From the NCBI GenBank assembly GCA_964447175.1, contig CAYURP010000004.1:20706-84705 (forward strand): a stretch of 64,000 nt of DNA. Direction: 5' to 3'. This stretch comes from CAYURP01 sp964447175 (GTDB lineage: Bacteria; Zixibacteria; MSB-5A5; SM23-73-2). The position numbers and the translations under genes are program-made. The notes under the pieces are model-generated. The model saw only the letters and a program-made list of their open reading frames with translations, did not search any database and was not told where the DNA came from. Shown piece after piece: positions 38,913-47,613 of this stretch. Positions within the stretch are counted from its first letter, which is position 1; each line of letters starts with the position of its first letter.

Positions 38913-40604
38913 ATGTCAGTTGAATTAGGTGGAATGCTGGTCAAAGCGGGCAAGATCACCCAAAACGAGCTTGACCAGGCCCTGGAGAAACAAAAAAAGA
39001 CCAATGGCAAGTTAAGTGAGATTTTAATTGAACTGGGAGCCATTGTAGACGAGGAGGAGCTTTTCCAATTTGTGGGAAAACAGCTGAACATCGGAGCCTT
39101 AAGGCTCTCCGATGTGGAGCTTAATCCCGAAGTGGTAAAGCTCATTCCTTTAGATATAGCTAGAAAATTCAATGTAATTGCCATCAGCAGAATTGGGAAA
39201 ACTTTAATTGTAGCTATTTCAGATCCCAACAACATCTATGTTTTAGATGCCATTAAATTTATAACCGGATGTAATATTCAGCCGGTTATCTCGCCGGAGA
39301 AATCGATTCAAAAAGCCATAGAAACCTATTATCACGATTCCGGGGCCATTGATGAAATCTTAAGGGGTTTAGAGGATGAGGGATTGGAGGTGATAGAAAA
39401 CGAGGAACTGCCCTCGGAGCAAGATCTTCAGTCTCAGGTTCAGGATAAACCTCTGGTCAGGTTAGTGGACGGAATCATCACCGATGCTATCCGAAGAAAT
39501 GCCTCAGACATTCACATCGAAACCTACGAGAAGAGGATAAGGGTCAGATTCAGAATCGACGGATTACTTCAGGAAATGGCTCCTTTGCCCTTCAAATACC
39601 GGGCAGCCATAGTATCAAGGATCAAGATCATGGCTGATCTGGATATCTCCGAAAGAAGACTGCCCCAGGATGGGCGAATAAAAGTGAGAGTGGGGGATAG
39701 GGCTATTGACATTCGTCTGTCAGTCCTTCCCACTTTGTTCGGGGAGAAGGTAGTGATGCGTATTTTGGATCCTAGGAGTTTGATGGTGGATTTAACTAAG
39801 TTAGGTTTTCCTGAGAGGGGATTAAAAGAATTCGCTCGAGCCATAAGCCTACCTTATGGGATGATACTGGTCACCGGTCCCACGGGAAGTGGTAAGACCA
39901 CCACTCTTTATTCGGCTTTGAAACAGGTGAATGCTCCTGAGGTAAATATCTTAACCGCTGAGGACCCGATCGAGTTTAATTTCGATGGGATAAATCAGAT
40001 TCAGGTTAAACCGGATATCGGTTTCACTTTTGCCTCCTCCCTGAGGTCTTTTCTTCGACAGGACCCGGACATAATAATGGTGGGTGAGATCAGAGATGAG
40101 GAAACAGCAGAGATTGCTATTCGAGCTGCTTTGACCGGACACCTGGTATTTTCCACATTGCATACCAACGATGCGCCCAGTACCCTTAATCGACTTTTGG
40201 ATATGAACATTCCCAATTATCTGGTAGCTTCAGCAGTGAGATTGATTATGGCTCAGCGGATAGTGCGAAAAATCTGCAATCACTGCAGAGAGGAGTTCTC
40301 GATTCAGCCAGAGACGTGGGAGATGTTGGGAATAGATGAGGAACAAAGAAAGGATTTCAAAGTTTACCGAGGCCGGGGTTGCCCGGAATGCAATAATACC
40401 GGCTACTCCGGAAGAATCGGAATTTTTGAGGTCATGCCCATTACCCGGGATGTGGAAAAGATGATTTTCTCCAAAGCCTCCAGTCAGGATCTAAAAGATC
40501 AGGCTAAAGCCGAGGGTATGCTTACTTTAAGAGACGCTGCCATAGAGAAACTCAAAAACGGGATTACCTCAGTGGAAGAGGTCCTGGCAGCAACAATCAT
40601 GTAA
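38913..40604 (+). CDS. pilB: Type IV pilus assembly ATPase PilB
   Basis: Hexameric extension motor for type IV pili at the inner face of the membrane. The 563 residues contain an N-terminal MshE/GspE-N domain (about 1-145), a Walker A GPTGSGKTTT at 322-331, the Asp box IMVGEIRDEETAE and Walker B. A C-terminal zinc site follows, with CNHC and CPEC in the segment IVRKICNHCREEF...GRGCPECNNTGYSG. It starts 9 bp after the last roadblock gene. No pilin gene is nearby. Confidence 0.95.
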   Translation: MSVELGGMLVKAGKITQNELDQALEKQKKTNGKLSEILIELGAIVDEEELFQFVGKQLNIGALRLSDVELNPEVVKLIPLDIARKFNVIAISRIGKTLIVAISDPNNIYVLDAIKFITGCNIQPVISPEKSIQKAIETYYHDSGAIDEILRGLEDEGLEVIENEELPSEQDLQSQVQDKPLVRLVDGIITDAIRRNASDIHIETYEKRIRVRFRIDGLLQEMAPLPFKYRAAIVSRIKIMADLDISERRLPQDGRIKVRVGDRAIDIRLSVLPTLFGEKVVMRILDPRSLMVDLTKLGFPERGLKEFARAISLPYGMILVTGPTGSGKTTTLYSALKQVNAPEVNILTAEDPIEFNFDGINQIQVKPDIGFTFASSLRSFLRQDPDIIMVGEIRDEETAEIAIRAALTGHLVFSTLHTNDAPSTLNRLLDMNIPNYLVASAVRLIMAQRIVRKICNHCREEFSIQPETWEMLGIDEEQRKDFKVYRGRGCPECNNTGYSGRIGIFEVMPITRDVEKMIFSKASSQDLKDQAKAEGMLTLRDAAIEKLKNGITSVEEVLAATIM

Positions 40605-40791
40605 ATTCTCCCTTAATAACCTAAAACAAGGATTAGAAAACCTCAGACGGATTCAATTTATTCATAAGAATTAAAAAACTATGGGGAAAAGATTACTGGC
40701 CACTCCTATTCCTTTTTAATAACACTATGTTTAAGAATTCCTTTTTTGGGTCGATAATATAAAAGAAAAGCCAAATCATGAGGGGAGGTCA

Positions 40792-41871
40792 ATGGTTACC
40801 CTAAGAGAGCTTTTAGAGTTGATGACCAAAAGGAATGCCTCGGATTTGCATTTAACTGTGGGATCACCACCCCAGTTAAGGATAGATGGTAAACTGGTCA
40901 AAACCGAGTACGATCCCTTGACTCCGGAGGATACCAGGAAATTAGCTTATAGCATTATGACAGAGAAGCAGAGGAAAAGATTTGAGGAGGAATCGGAACT
41001 GGATTTATCCTTCGGGATAGAGCAGATGAGCCGCTTCAGATGTAACGTTTTTATGCAGAGAGGGAATGTGGCCGTAGCATTGAGACTTATCCCCTTCAGG
41101 ATCAGAAGTTTTGAAGAGCTGGGAATACCTAAGGTGGTGGTGGATTTTGCCAAACTCCCCCGGGGCCTGGTGTTAGTCACTGGTCCTACGGGAAGCGGAA
41201 AATCGACTACCTTAGCCTCAATCATAAACAAGATCAATCTGGAACGCCACGAACATATCCTGACCGTGGAGGATCCTATTGAATATCTTCATAGACATAA
41301 CTGTGCCCTGATAAACCAGAGGGAGGTTTACTCGGATACCGCTTCCTTTGCCAGTGCCTTAAAATATGCTTTAAGGGAGGATCCGGATGTAGTTCTCATT
41401 GGCGAGATGAGGGATCTGGAAACAACCGATGCCGCTTTAACCATTTCGGAGACCGGGCATCTGGTATTTGCTACCCTGCATACCAACTCCTGTGCCGAGT
41501 CGATCAACCGAATAATTGACATCTTCCCCTCCAATCAGCAGGAGCAGGTGCGGGTAGTGCTCTCTTTTGTGCTGCAGGCTGTAGTGACCCAGCAGCTGAT
41601 TCCTAAAATTGGTGGGGGAAGGGTTTTGGGTTTAGAGATAATGGTCTGTACTCCAGCCATACGTGCTCTGATCCGGGATGACAAAATACATCAGATCTAC
41701 AGCATGATTCAGGCCGGACAAAAGTATGGGATGAAAACCATGAACCAGTCATTATCTGAGCTTTATTTAAATAAGAAAATTACAATGAGCGATGCCTTGG
41801 GCCGAAGCTCTAATATTCAAGAACTTAATGAGATGATTTCCAGGAAACATAAGACTTTTGCATCGGTATAG
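40792..41871 (+). CDS. pilT: Type IV pilus retraction ATPase PilT
   Basis: The 359-residue motor depolymerises pili. The N-terminal PAS-like domain has ASDLHLTVGSPPQLRIDG. The Walker A is GPTGSGKSTT (131-140), followed by LTVEDPIEYLH and VLIGEMRDLETTDAALT. The PilT-specific AIRxLIR motif appears as AIRALIRDDKI. A 187-bp gap after pilB contains no recognised element. GAGGGGAGG lies upstream of the ATG. Confidence 0.96.
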   Translation: MVTLRELLELMTKRNASDLHLTVGSPPQLRIDGKLVKTEYDPLTPEDTRKLAYSIMTEKQRKRFEEESELDLSFGIEQMSRFRCNVFMQRGNVAVALRLIPFRIRSFEELGIPKVVVDFAKLPRGLVLVTGPTGSGKSTTLASIINKINLERHEHILTVEDPIEYLHRHNCALINQREVYSDTASFASALKYALREDPDVVLIGEMRDLETTDAALTISETGHLVFATLHTNSCAESINRIIDIFPSNQQEQVRVVLSFVLQAVVTQQLIPKIGGGRVLGLEIMVCTPAIRALIRDDKIHQIYSMIQAGQKYGMKTMNQSLSELYLNKKITMSDALGRSSNIQELNEMISRKHKTFASV

Positions 41872-41902
41872 AATAATAAAAGAAAATCCTTGGAGGTGAA
41901 AT

Positions 41903-43102
41903 TTGCCAGTATTTGAATATAAGGGTAAGACATTAACTGGCTCAGCTGTTGCCGGGGAGTTGAAAGCCAGGAACAAAGTAGAACTTCAGAGGATCCTGCG
42001 GAACAATAAGATTCTGGTTACCTCCGTCACTCGAAAGGCCTCCCAGATCACCATAAGGTTGAGAAGAAGGATAAAGAAGATTCACATTTCCAGATTCACC
42101 CGACAATTTTCTACCATGATTGGTGCGGGATTGCCCATGGTTCAGTGCCTGGAGATATTAGCCCAGCAATCGGAATCACCAGAACTGAGGGAGGTAATCG
42201 ATAAGGTCAAGGAAAGCGTGCAATCCGGAAGCACCTTGGCAGATGGTTTGTCCCGACATAAAAAAGCATTTGACGATCTTTACGTGAGCATGGTGGATGC
42301 CGGAGAAATTGGGGGTGCTTTAGATCAGATACTTCTCCGATTAGCCACTTACCGGGAAAAGGCGGATGCTTTATCCAGAAAAGTCAGGGGCGCTTTAGTC
42401 TATCCATCGGTAATAGTGGTGGTGGCCACTGGTGTGACTTTTATTATGTTGACTTATATTGTTCCGGTCTTTGCCAAGATGTTTGAGGGCCTGGGAGCGG
42501 AGCTTCCTATGCCCACCCAGATGGTCTTGAAATTAAGCGGTTTCCTGAGAGGCAACATACTGGTTGGGATTGTCCTTTTGATACTCCTTTTGATTTTCTA
42601 CCGCTGGTATTCCAAGACGGACAAAGGAAGGCTTTTGATTGACAGAGTGAAATTAAAAGCACCTCTTCTGGGTAGTCTTTTGAGGAAAACGGCTATCTCC
42701 AGGTTTACCCGAACCCTGGGAACCCTGATCTCATCCGGTGTTTCCATTCTGGATGCACTGGAGATTACTGCTAAGACCGCCGGGAACCGGGTGATTCAGG
42801 ACGCTATTAAAAGAAGCGTGGTTTCAATTGCCGAGGGTGAAACCATAACTCATCCCTTAAAGGAGACGGGAGTTTTCCCTCCCATGGTTACCCAGATGAT
42901 CTCGGTGGGAGAGAAAACCGGAGGTTTAGACGATATGCTCCAGAAGATTGCCGACTTTTACGATGAAGAGGTGGATGCTGCTGTTGCAGCTTTGACCTCG
43001 ATTATCGAACCGGTGATCATAGTACTTATGGGACTGGTAATCGGTGGAATCCTGATTGCCATGTATCTGCCCATGTTCGACATCATCGGAAAGATCAGCT
43101 AA
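41903..43102 (+). CDS. pilC: Type IV pilus inner membrane protein PilC
   Basis: Platform protein that couples the PilB/PilT motors to pilin. The 399 residues have two T2SSF repeats (about 65-190 and 270-390) and three membrane helices. FTRQFSTMIGAGLPMVQCLE, then MVDAGEIGGALDQIL, then SVGEKTGGLDDML match the family. The TTG start at 41903 follows GGAGGTG. It is the last of the pil motor genes before a hairpin at 43180. Confidence 0.96.
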   Translation: MPVFEYKGKTLTGSAVAGELKARNKVELQRILRNNKILVTSVTRKASQITIRLRRRIKKIHISRFTRQFSTMIGAGLPMVQCLEILAQQSESPELREVIDKVKESVQSGSTLADGLSRHKKAFDDLYVSMVDAGEIGGALDQILLRLATYREKADALSRKVRGALVYPSVIVVVATGVTFIMLTYIVPVFAKMFEGLGAELPMPTQMVLKLSGFLRGNILVGIVLLILLLIFYRWYSKTDKGRLLIDRVKLKAPLLGSLLRKTAISRFTRTLGTLISSGVSILDALEITAKTAGNRVIQDAIKRSVVSIAEGETITHPLKETGVFPPMVTQMISVGEKTGGLDDMLQKIADFYDEEVDAAVAALTSIIEPVIIVLMGLVIGGILIAMYLPMFDIIGKIS

Positions 43103-43179
43103 GTTTTTATCTGAAGCAGGAGGCAAAGTAATATTTCTTTACTTTAAGAATGAAAATTAGATAAACTCTTTATAAAGAA

Positions 43180-43208
43180 AACACCATCGCTTTTTAAGCG
43201 ATGGTGTT
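43180..43208 (+). terminator. Strong hairpin between pilC and the PilS-like kinase
   Basis: AACACCATCGCTT and AAGCGATGGTGTT form a perfect 13-bp stem around TTT. The following bases are only partly T-rich, so it may reduce rather than stop read-through into the kinase gene. Confidence 0.7.
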
Positions 43209-43228
43209 TGGTGTTTTAGAAAGAAAAA

Positions 43229-44956
43229 ATGTCAGGATCAATCCAGAAGACCGGCTACGCACTTCACTGGCTTTTAACTCTGAGACTGATCATATATGTT
43301 CTATTGCTTGGTATTGTGGTCTTTTTTTTGAAATCGCCTGGATTTCTGGTAATTCCCTTTCTTTTGTACAGTTTCTTTACCCTGGTTTTTCTTTTCCTAA
43401 TTCTGTTTGCCAGAAGGCTTTCCACACCCTCTTTTCTGGACTTGATCATCGCTTTCCAGATAATTCTGGAGATATATATTGAGGCTGGAATAATTCATGC
43501 CACCGGCGGAGGGGAAAGTCAACTCTCCATCCTTCTGCCTTTAACCATTATCTCAATCAGTTTGATTTATCATCTGGCTGGCACGGTGCTGGTGGCTACC
43601 CTCTCCTCATTTGCTTACGCCTACACGGTTCTTTTGGCCGGAGTAAAATTCCCCATCCCTTTAAGCTATGATGCTGTAAAGAATTTTAACTCCATCAGCG
43701 AGGTTACATTCTATCAGGTTATCCTCTATTCCTTTGCCTTTTATCTGGTGGCCTATGTCAGCGGATATCTAGCCCAGAAACTGAAGCGCAAGGGAGAGGA
43801 GCTTTTTTCCACTGCGCTGGAACTTGATAAAATGAGAATGGAAACTCACGACATCCTGCACCATATGCGATCTGGACTTATAACCATAGATAACTCAGGC
43901 AGGATAATCTATTTTAACAAAACTGCCGAGGATATCTTAGGATATAAAGGAGAAGACATCAAGGGGCAGAGATTTCTGGATGTATTCAGAGAGAGAATGC
44001 CGGAATTTGCAGATAGGCTTCAGCAGACCCTGAAAACCCAGCATATTGATTCCAGATCTGAGATCTACATCACCTCCCTTTCAGGCAAGACAATCCCTTT
44101 AGGATTAAGCACTTCCATACTGGGAGATGATGAGGCTGGCAAACGGGGTGTGATAGCTGTTTTCGCCGATATCACCCAAGCCAAGCGAATGGAACAGGAG
44201 ATCCGGCTTAAAGACAGGTTGGCTGCTGTGGGGGAGCTGTCAGCCGGGATCGCTCATGAGATAAGAAATCCTTTGGCTTCCATCTCCGGTTCGGTTGAAG
44301 TCTTAAAGGAAGAACTCGCCTTATCGGATGAGAATGGGAAACTGATGGAGTTGATCTTAAAAGAAACAGGAAGGTTGAATCTGATTTTGACTGAATTTTT
44401 GCATTATGCTAAAATCGGGGAGACATCTCTGAAGAAAGTGGAACTGGTTTCCCTGATTCGCGAGGTAATAGAACTGGTGAAAAAGCATAAATCGTACCGT
44501 CGGGGAATTCAGATTAAAGAGAAGCTAAAAGATTCAGTGCTATATATCTGGGGTGAGGAAAACCAGATAAAGCAACTCCTTCTGAATCTTTTGGGTAATG
44601 CTCTGGAGGCTATGGATGATAAAGGAGATCAGATAATTATTTCAAATCAGAGCTTAAGCCAGATAGAGGGGCATTATTTCCCAGGTGAGGATGATGAGGA
44701 AGTTCAGGATCTGGTTCCTTTAGCTATCCAGGATGAGGGGAAGGGCATGAACGAGGAACAAAAAGAGAAGCTTTTCTGGCCCTTTTTTTCCAGCAAAAAG
44801 GATGGAACGGGTTTAGGATTAGCCATTGTTCAAAGGTTGGTTAACACCCTTGAGGGAAGAATAGAATTCAAATCCCAGCTGGGAGTGGGAAGCGTTTTTG
44901 TGGTCTATTTTAAAAAATTTAAAATACACAAGCAGAAAATTTTTCAGACTGTGTGA
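43229..44956 (+). CDS. pilS: PilS-like PAS-domain sensor histidine kinase
   Basis: Membrane sensor kinase of 575 residues. About six N-terminal membrane segments (15-190) are followed by a PAS domain (about 205-325, MRSGLITIDNSGRIIYFN). A dimerisation/phosphoacceptor domain has His343 in GIAHEIRNPLASISG, and an ATPase domain has DEGKGM and GTGLGLAIVQRLV. The arrangement and position after pilC fit PilS of the PilSR system, but no PilR-type regulator follows. The nearest NtrC-type regulator is 12 kb downstream beside its own kinase. A terminator at 44991 ends the unit. Confidence 0.83.
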   Translation: MSGSIQKTGYALHWLLTLRLIIYVLLLGIVVFFLKSPGFLVIPFLLYSFFTLVFLFLILFARRLSTPSFLDLIIAFQIILEIYIEAGIIHATGGGESQLSILLPLTIISISLIYHLAGTVLVATLSSFAYAYTVLLAGVKFPIPLSYDAVKNFNSISEVTFYQVILYSFAFYLVAYVSGYLAQKLKRKGEELFSTALELDKMRMETHDILHHMRSGLITIDNSGRIIYFNKTAEDILGYKGEDIKGQRFLDVFRERMPEFADRLQQTLKTQHIDSRSEIYITSLSGKTIPLGLSTSILGDDEAGKRGVIAVFADITQAKRMEQEIRLKDRLAAVGELSAGIAHEIRNPLASISGSVEVLKEELALSDENGKLMELILKETGRLNLILTEFLHYAKIGETSLKKVELVSLIREVIELVKKHKSYRRGIQIKEKLKDSVLYIWGEENQIKQLLLNLLGNALEAMDDKGDQIIISNQSLSQIEGHYFPGEDDEEVQDLVPLAIQDEGKGMNEEQKEKLFWPFFSSKKDGTGLGLAIVQRLVNTLEGRIEFKSQLGVGSVFVVYFKKFKIHKQKIFQTV

Positions 44957-44990
44957 AATCAAGAGGATATAAAATTTGTATTACTCTGAA

Positions 44991-45019
44991 GGCCGCTTCC
45001 GCAAGCGGTCTTTTTTTTG
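44991..45019 (+). terminator. Rho-independent terminator after the PilS-like kinase
   Basis: GGCCGCTT and AAGCGGTC form an 8-bp stem (one G-T pair) with loop CCGC, followed by eight T. Confidence 0.9.
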
Positions 45020-45082
45020 TTAGTAAAATGATAGAAATAGGTTGCAGCATAAGATTTTTGGAATACCCCCTTACAAAAATTC

Positions 45083-45110
45083 TTGACTTTTTGGTTTGAT
45101 ACAGTATAAT
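45083..45110 (+). promoter_or_regulatory. Sigma-70-type promoter for the ATP synthase operon
   Basis: TTGACT (45083-45088) and a perfect TATAAT (45105-45110) are 16 bases apart. They lie about 45 bases before the first gene of the atp operon. Confidence 0.72.
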
Positions 45111-45154
45111 TACGGTTAAAATACGCTCTTTTCAGGCTTGAATTATCCTAACTT

Positions 45155-45415
45155 ATGAGGGTTCTTGGACTTTTGGTTGAACAAAAAAAAGAAAACAAGT
45201 ACTCATCCTACAAACAAGTAGCCATCTTAACCACTTTGCCCATCATTATGGCAGCTGGCCCGATTTTGGGCATCCTCTTGGGCAATTATCTGGACAAGAA
45301 ACTTAATACATCACCTTATCTTATGATTCTATTTCTTATATTCGGGTGTGTAGCTAGCGGAAGGCAAGTTTATAAATTGATAGTAAGAGCTTCAAAAGAG
45401 ATGGAAAAGAAATAA
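45155..45415 (+). CDS. AtpZ/AtpI-type small membrane protein of ATP synthase operon
   Basis: The 86-residue protein with two membrane helices (about 24-45 and 58-76) matches AtpZ/'putative F0F1-ATPase subunit' proteins. These sit at the head of atp operons and are linked to Mg2+ or assembly roles. The pattern is a hydrophilic start, then GPILGILLGNYLDKKLNTSPYLM. Gene order (AtpZ, AtpI, atpB) supports it. It starts with ATG after the promoter at 45083 and precedes the next gene by 40 bp. Confidence 0.8.
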   Translation: MRVLGLLVEQKKENKYSSYKQVAILTTLPIIMAAGPILGILLGNYLDKKLNTSPYLMILFLIFGCVASGRQVYKLIVRASKEMEKK

Positions 45416-45455
45416 TATACAAATTCTAAGGAAAGTAGCTTACCGAGGCATTTAA

Positions 45456-45902
45456 ATGGGAATTGAGTTTATTCATCGGGTGATCAAAACCTCTTTAATC
45501 TTTTCGTTTCTGATATTTTTATTTGTTACTTTCTACTACAGGTTCGACTATGCCTCTGGGATTTTCATGGGATGTGTATGGAGCTGTTTGAATCTGTTTT
45601 TTTTGACCAATCTGATAACGGAAACTACTAATCTTGAAGGAATCAATAGAAAAAAAGTTTTGCTTTTAGTACTTCTTAAATTTCCTCTGCTTTATCTGAC
45701 GGGATATTTTCTTCTGAGAATTAACTATTTCCCGGTCACCAGTTTACTTGTGGGATTCACTCTGATATTTGCGGTGGTTTTACTAAAAGCTTTAGGGAAA
45801 ATAGTAATTTCATCACCCCGAAAAGGTGGTGAAAAAATTCAGGCTCCCTTGAGTTTATCCGGAAACAGGAAAAAACCTAAATCTAAAACCATATCTCCTT
45901 AA
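45456..45902 (+). CDS. atpI: AtpI-like ATP synthase accessory protein
   Basis: The 148-residue protein has four membrane segments in the first 115 residues and a basic tail (SPRKGGEKIQAP). The spacing and hydrophobic pattern, and position between an AtpZ-like gene and atpB, fit AtpI, which helps assemble the c-ring. Sequence conservation in this family is low, so the name rests mainly on context. Confidence 0.7.
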   Translation: MGIEFIHRVIKTSLIFSFLIFLFVTFYYRFDYASGIFMGCVWSCLNLFFLTNLITETTNLEGINRKKVLLLVLLKFPLLYLTGYFLLRINYFPVTSLLVGFTLIFAVVLLKALGKIVISSPRKGGEKIQAPLSLSGNRKKPKSKTISP

Positions 45903-45959
45903 TAAATTGTGTCTCATAGGATAAATGCAATTCAAAAATCTTAGATAGTTGGAGGCGAT

Positions 45960-46784
45960 TTGTTTTTCAAAGTTTTTTTGAATCATCTTCAGATTGTGGC
46001 AGAGCATACAGGTGGTAAAACCGAACACGGAGGTACGCCCGAGCTTCCCAATTTCATAACCTTGCTTTATGATAAATATGGCAAGGAGGCTTTTGTTGAA
46101 TTTTTACATCACTGGGAAAATATTATCTTTTCCCTGCTGATTGTCTTGATTATAAGCATTGTGGCCTACCTTGCATCCAGAAAAAGCAACCTTATTCCAG
46201 GAAAGCTTCAGAACTTCGTGGAGATGGCAGTGGAGACACTGGATAATTTCATCTGCGGTATTCTGGGCTCCCGGGGCAGAAGGTTCACACCTTTTTTAGG
46301 GACACTTTTCGTCTACATTTTGTGCATGAATTTCTTTGGCCTTGTTCCCGGTATGAAATCCCCATCCTCCAATCTGAATACCACGGTGGCTTTAGCTATT
46401 TGTGTCTTTTTCTATGTGCAGTATACCGGAATTAGGTCCTTTGGTCTTCTGGGATATCTTTTCCATCTGGCAGGAGAACCTAAGGATGCTGTGGGGTGGG
46501 CTATGGTGCCCTTGAATTTGCCTATACATATAATGGAGGAGTTTATCAAGCCTTTGAGTTTGTCCATGCGACTTTTCGGAAACATCTTCGGGGAGGACAT
46601 TCTGATAGCCGTATTCGTGGGCCTGGGAGTGGCCTCTTTGAGCTTTCTGCATTTGCCTATTGGACTTCCCTTTCAGGTGCCTTTTATATTTTTAGCTTTG
46701 TTAACCGGGACCATTCAAGCACTGGTCTTTACCTTGCTTTCGACTATTTATTTTTTCCTGATGATGCCCCATGAGGAGGAATAA
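45960..46784 (+). CDS. atpB: F1Fo ATP synthase subunit a
   Basis: Proton channel subunit of the membrane sector. The 274 residues include the essential arginine in KPLSLSMRLFGNIFGEDI and five or six membrane helices. An N-terminal stretch with HTGGKTEHGG precedes the first helix. The TTG start at 45960 follows GGAGGCG directly. It opens the structural part of the atp operon (a-c-b-delta-alpha-gamma, repeats, beta-epsilon). Confidence 0.95.
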   Translation: MFFKVFLNHLQIVAEHTGGKTEHGGTPELPNFITLLYDKYGKEAFVEFLHHWENIIFSLLIVLIISIVAYLASRKSNLIPGKLQNFVEMAVETLDNFICGILGSRGRRFTPFLGTLFVYILCMNFFGLVPGMKSPSSNLNTTVALAICVFFYVQYTGIRSFGLLGYLFHLAGEPKDAVGWAMVPLNLPIHIMEEFIKPLSLSMRLFGNIFGEDILIAVFVGLGVASLSFLHLPIGLPFQVPFIFLALLTGTIQALVFTLLSTIYFFLMMPHEEE

Positions 46785-46836
46785 CAGAAAAAAAGAGTTA
46801 GTGAACTTCTAATTATTTATGAAGGAAGGAGGTTGA

Positions 46837-47070
46837 ATGACCTATCAGATCGCACTGGCATTAACCCTGCCTATTGGGCTGGCCATTGCAGCCTTTGGCT
46901 CCGCTTTTGGTCTGGGACGGGCTGTATCCGCAGCAATGGAAGCCATGGGAAGACAGCCTGAGGCTGCTGGCCGGATCCAGGTGGGAATGATCATCGGTTG
47001 TGCCCTTCTGGAGGCTCTGACCATCTATGCCTTGGTGACTGTTTTCGTGCTCCAGGGGAAAATTGCTTGA
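46837..47070 (+). CDS. atpE: F1Fo ATP synthase subunit c
   Basis: The 77-residue hairpin protein forms the rotor ring. The first helix is glycine- and alanine-rich, and the polar loop is GRQPEAAGR. The second helix carries the ion-binding Glu59 in GCALLEALTIYALV. The residue after Glu59 is Ala, and a Gln expected in Na+-type rings is absent from helix one, so proton coupling is likelier. GAAGGAGG lies upstream of the ATG. A perfect 27-base palindrome starts 10 bases after the stop. Confidence 0.96.
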   Translation: MTYQIALALTLPIGLAIAAFGSAFGLGRAVSAAMEAMGRQPEAAGRIQVGMIIGCALLEALTIYALVTVFVLQGKIA

Positions 47071-47079
47071 TAACCAGAA

Positions 47080-47106
47080 GGCAGCCACTTAATTTAAGTG
47101 GCTGCC
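47080..47106 (+). promoter_or_regulatory. Perfect palindrome between atpE and atpF (probable mRNA hairpin)
   Basis: GGCAGCCACTTAA-T-TTAAGTGGCTGCC is a perfect 27-base inverted repeat. No T run follows, so it is not a normal terminator. It may protect or process the mRNA so that subunit c is made in excess, as the ring needs several copies. Confidence 0.7.
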
Positions 47107-47127
47107 TCCCTAAAAAGAAAGGTTTTT

Positions 47128-47613
47128 ATGGGTCTGGAATTTGGTCAGATAATCACCCAGATAATCGGGTTTCTCATTGCCCTCTGGCTTTTAAAGAAGT
47201 TCGCCTGGAAGCCCCTTCTGGGGATGCTGGAACAAAGAAGATTAAAAATTAAATCGGAGTTTGAGAGTATAGATAAGGAAAAAAACAGGATGGAGAAGCT
47301 GGTTTCAGATTATGAGTTAAAACTGAAAGAGATCGACAGCTTGACCCGGGTGAAACTGCAGGAGGCAGCCAAGGAAGGCCAGGAAATGGCAGCCGAAATC
47401 AAAGAGAATGCCAGAAAAGAAGCCAGCGCTATGATCTCAAGAGCCAAAGAGGAGTTGCAAAGGGAAGTAGATAAAGCTAAAGTGGAATTAAAAGATGAGA
47501 TCATCACCATGACCTTAAAAGCTACCGAAAGGATGATCGCCGAAAAGCTGGATCAAGAAAAGCACAAAGGCTTGATCTCGGGTTTCATAGATGAGCTGGA
47601 GGGAATAAGATGA
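47128..47613 (+). CDS. atpF: F1Fo ATP synthase subunit b
   Basis: Peripheral stalk subunit. From the ATG at 47128 the protein has 161 residues: an N-terminal membrane helix (FGQIITQIIGFLIALWLLKK) and a long charged coiled-coil that runs to the C-terminus. The longer frame starts at a GTG at 47098 inside the palindrome 47080-47106; I reject it, because AAGAAAGG sits just before the ATG and the family starts near the membrane helix. The stop overlaps the atpH start by 4 bases. Confidence 0.93.
   Translation: MGLEFGQIITQIIGFLIALWLLKKFAWKPLLGMLEQRRLKIKSEFESIDKEKNRMEKLVSDYELKLKEIDSLTRVKLQEAAKEGQEMAAEIKENARKEASAMISRAKEELQREVDKAKVELKDEIITMTLKATERMIAEKLDQEKHKGLISGFIDELEGIR

Noticed and set aside
46837..47070. 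Sodium-type ATP synthase c-ring
   Set aside because: Glu59 is followed by Ala, not Ser/Thr, and the helix-one Gln is missing, so proton coupling is likelier.
47098..47127. GTG start giving a longer atpF
   Set aside because: It lies in the palindrome, lacks a ribosome site, and the added residues are not typical; ATG 47128 is preferred.
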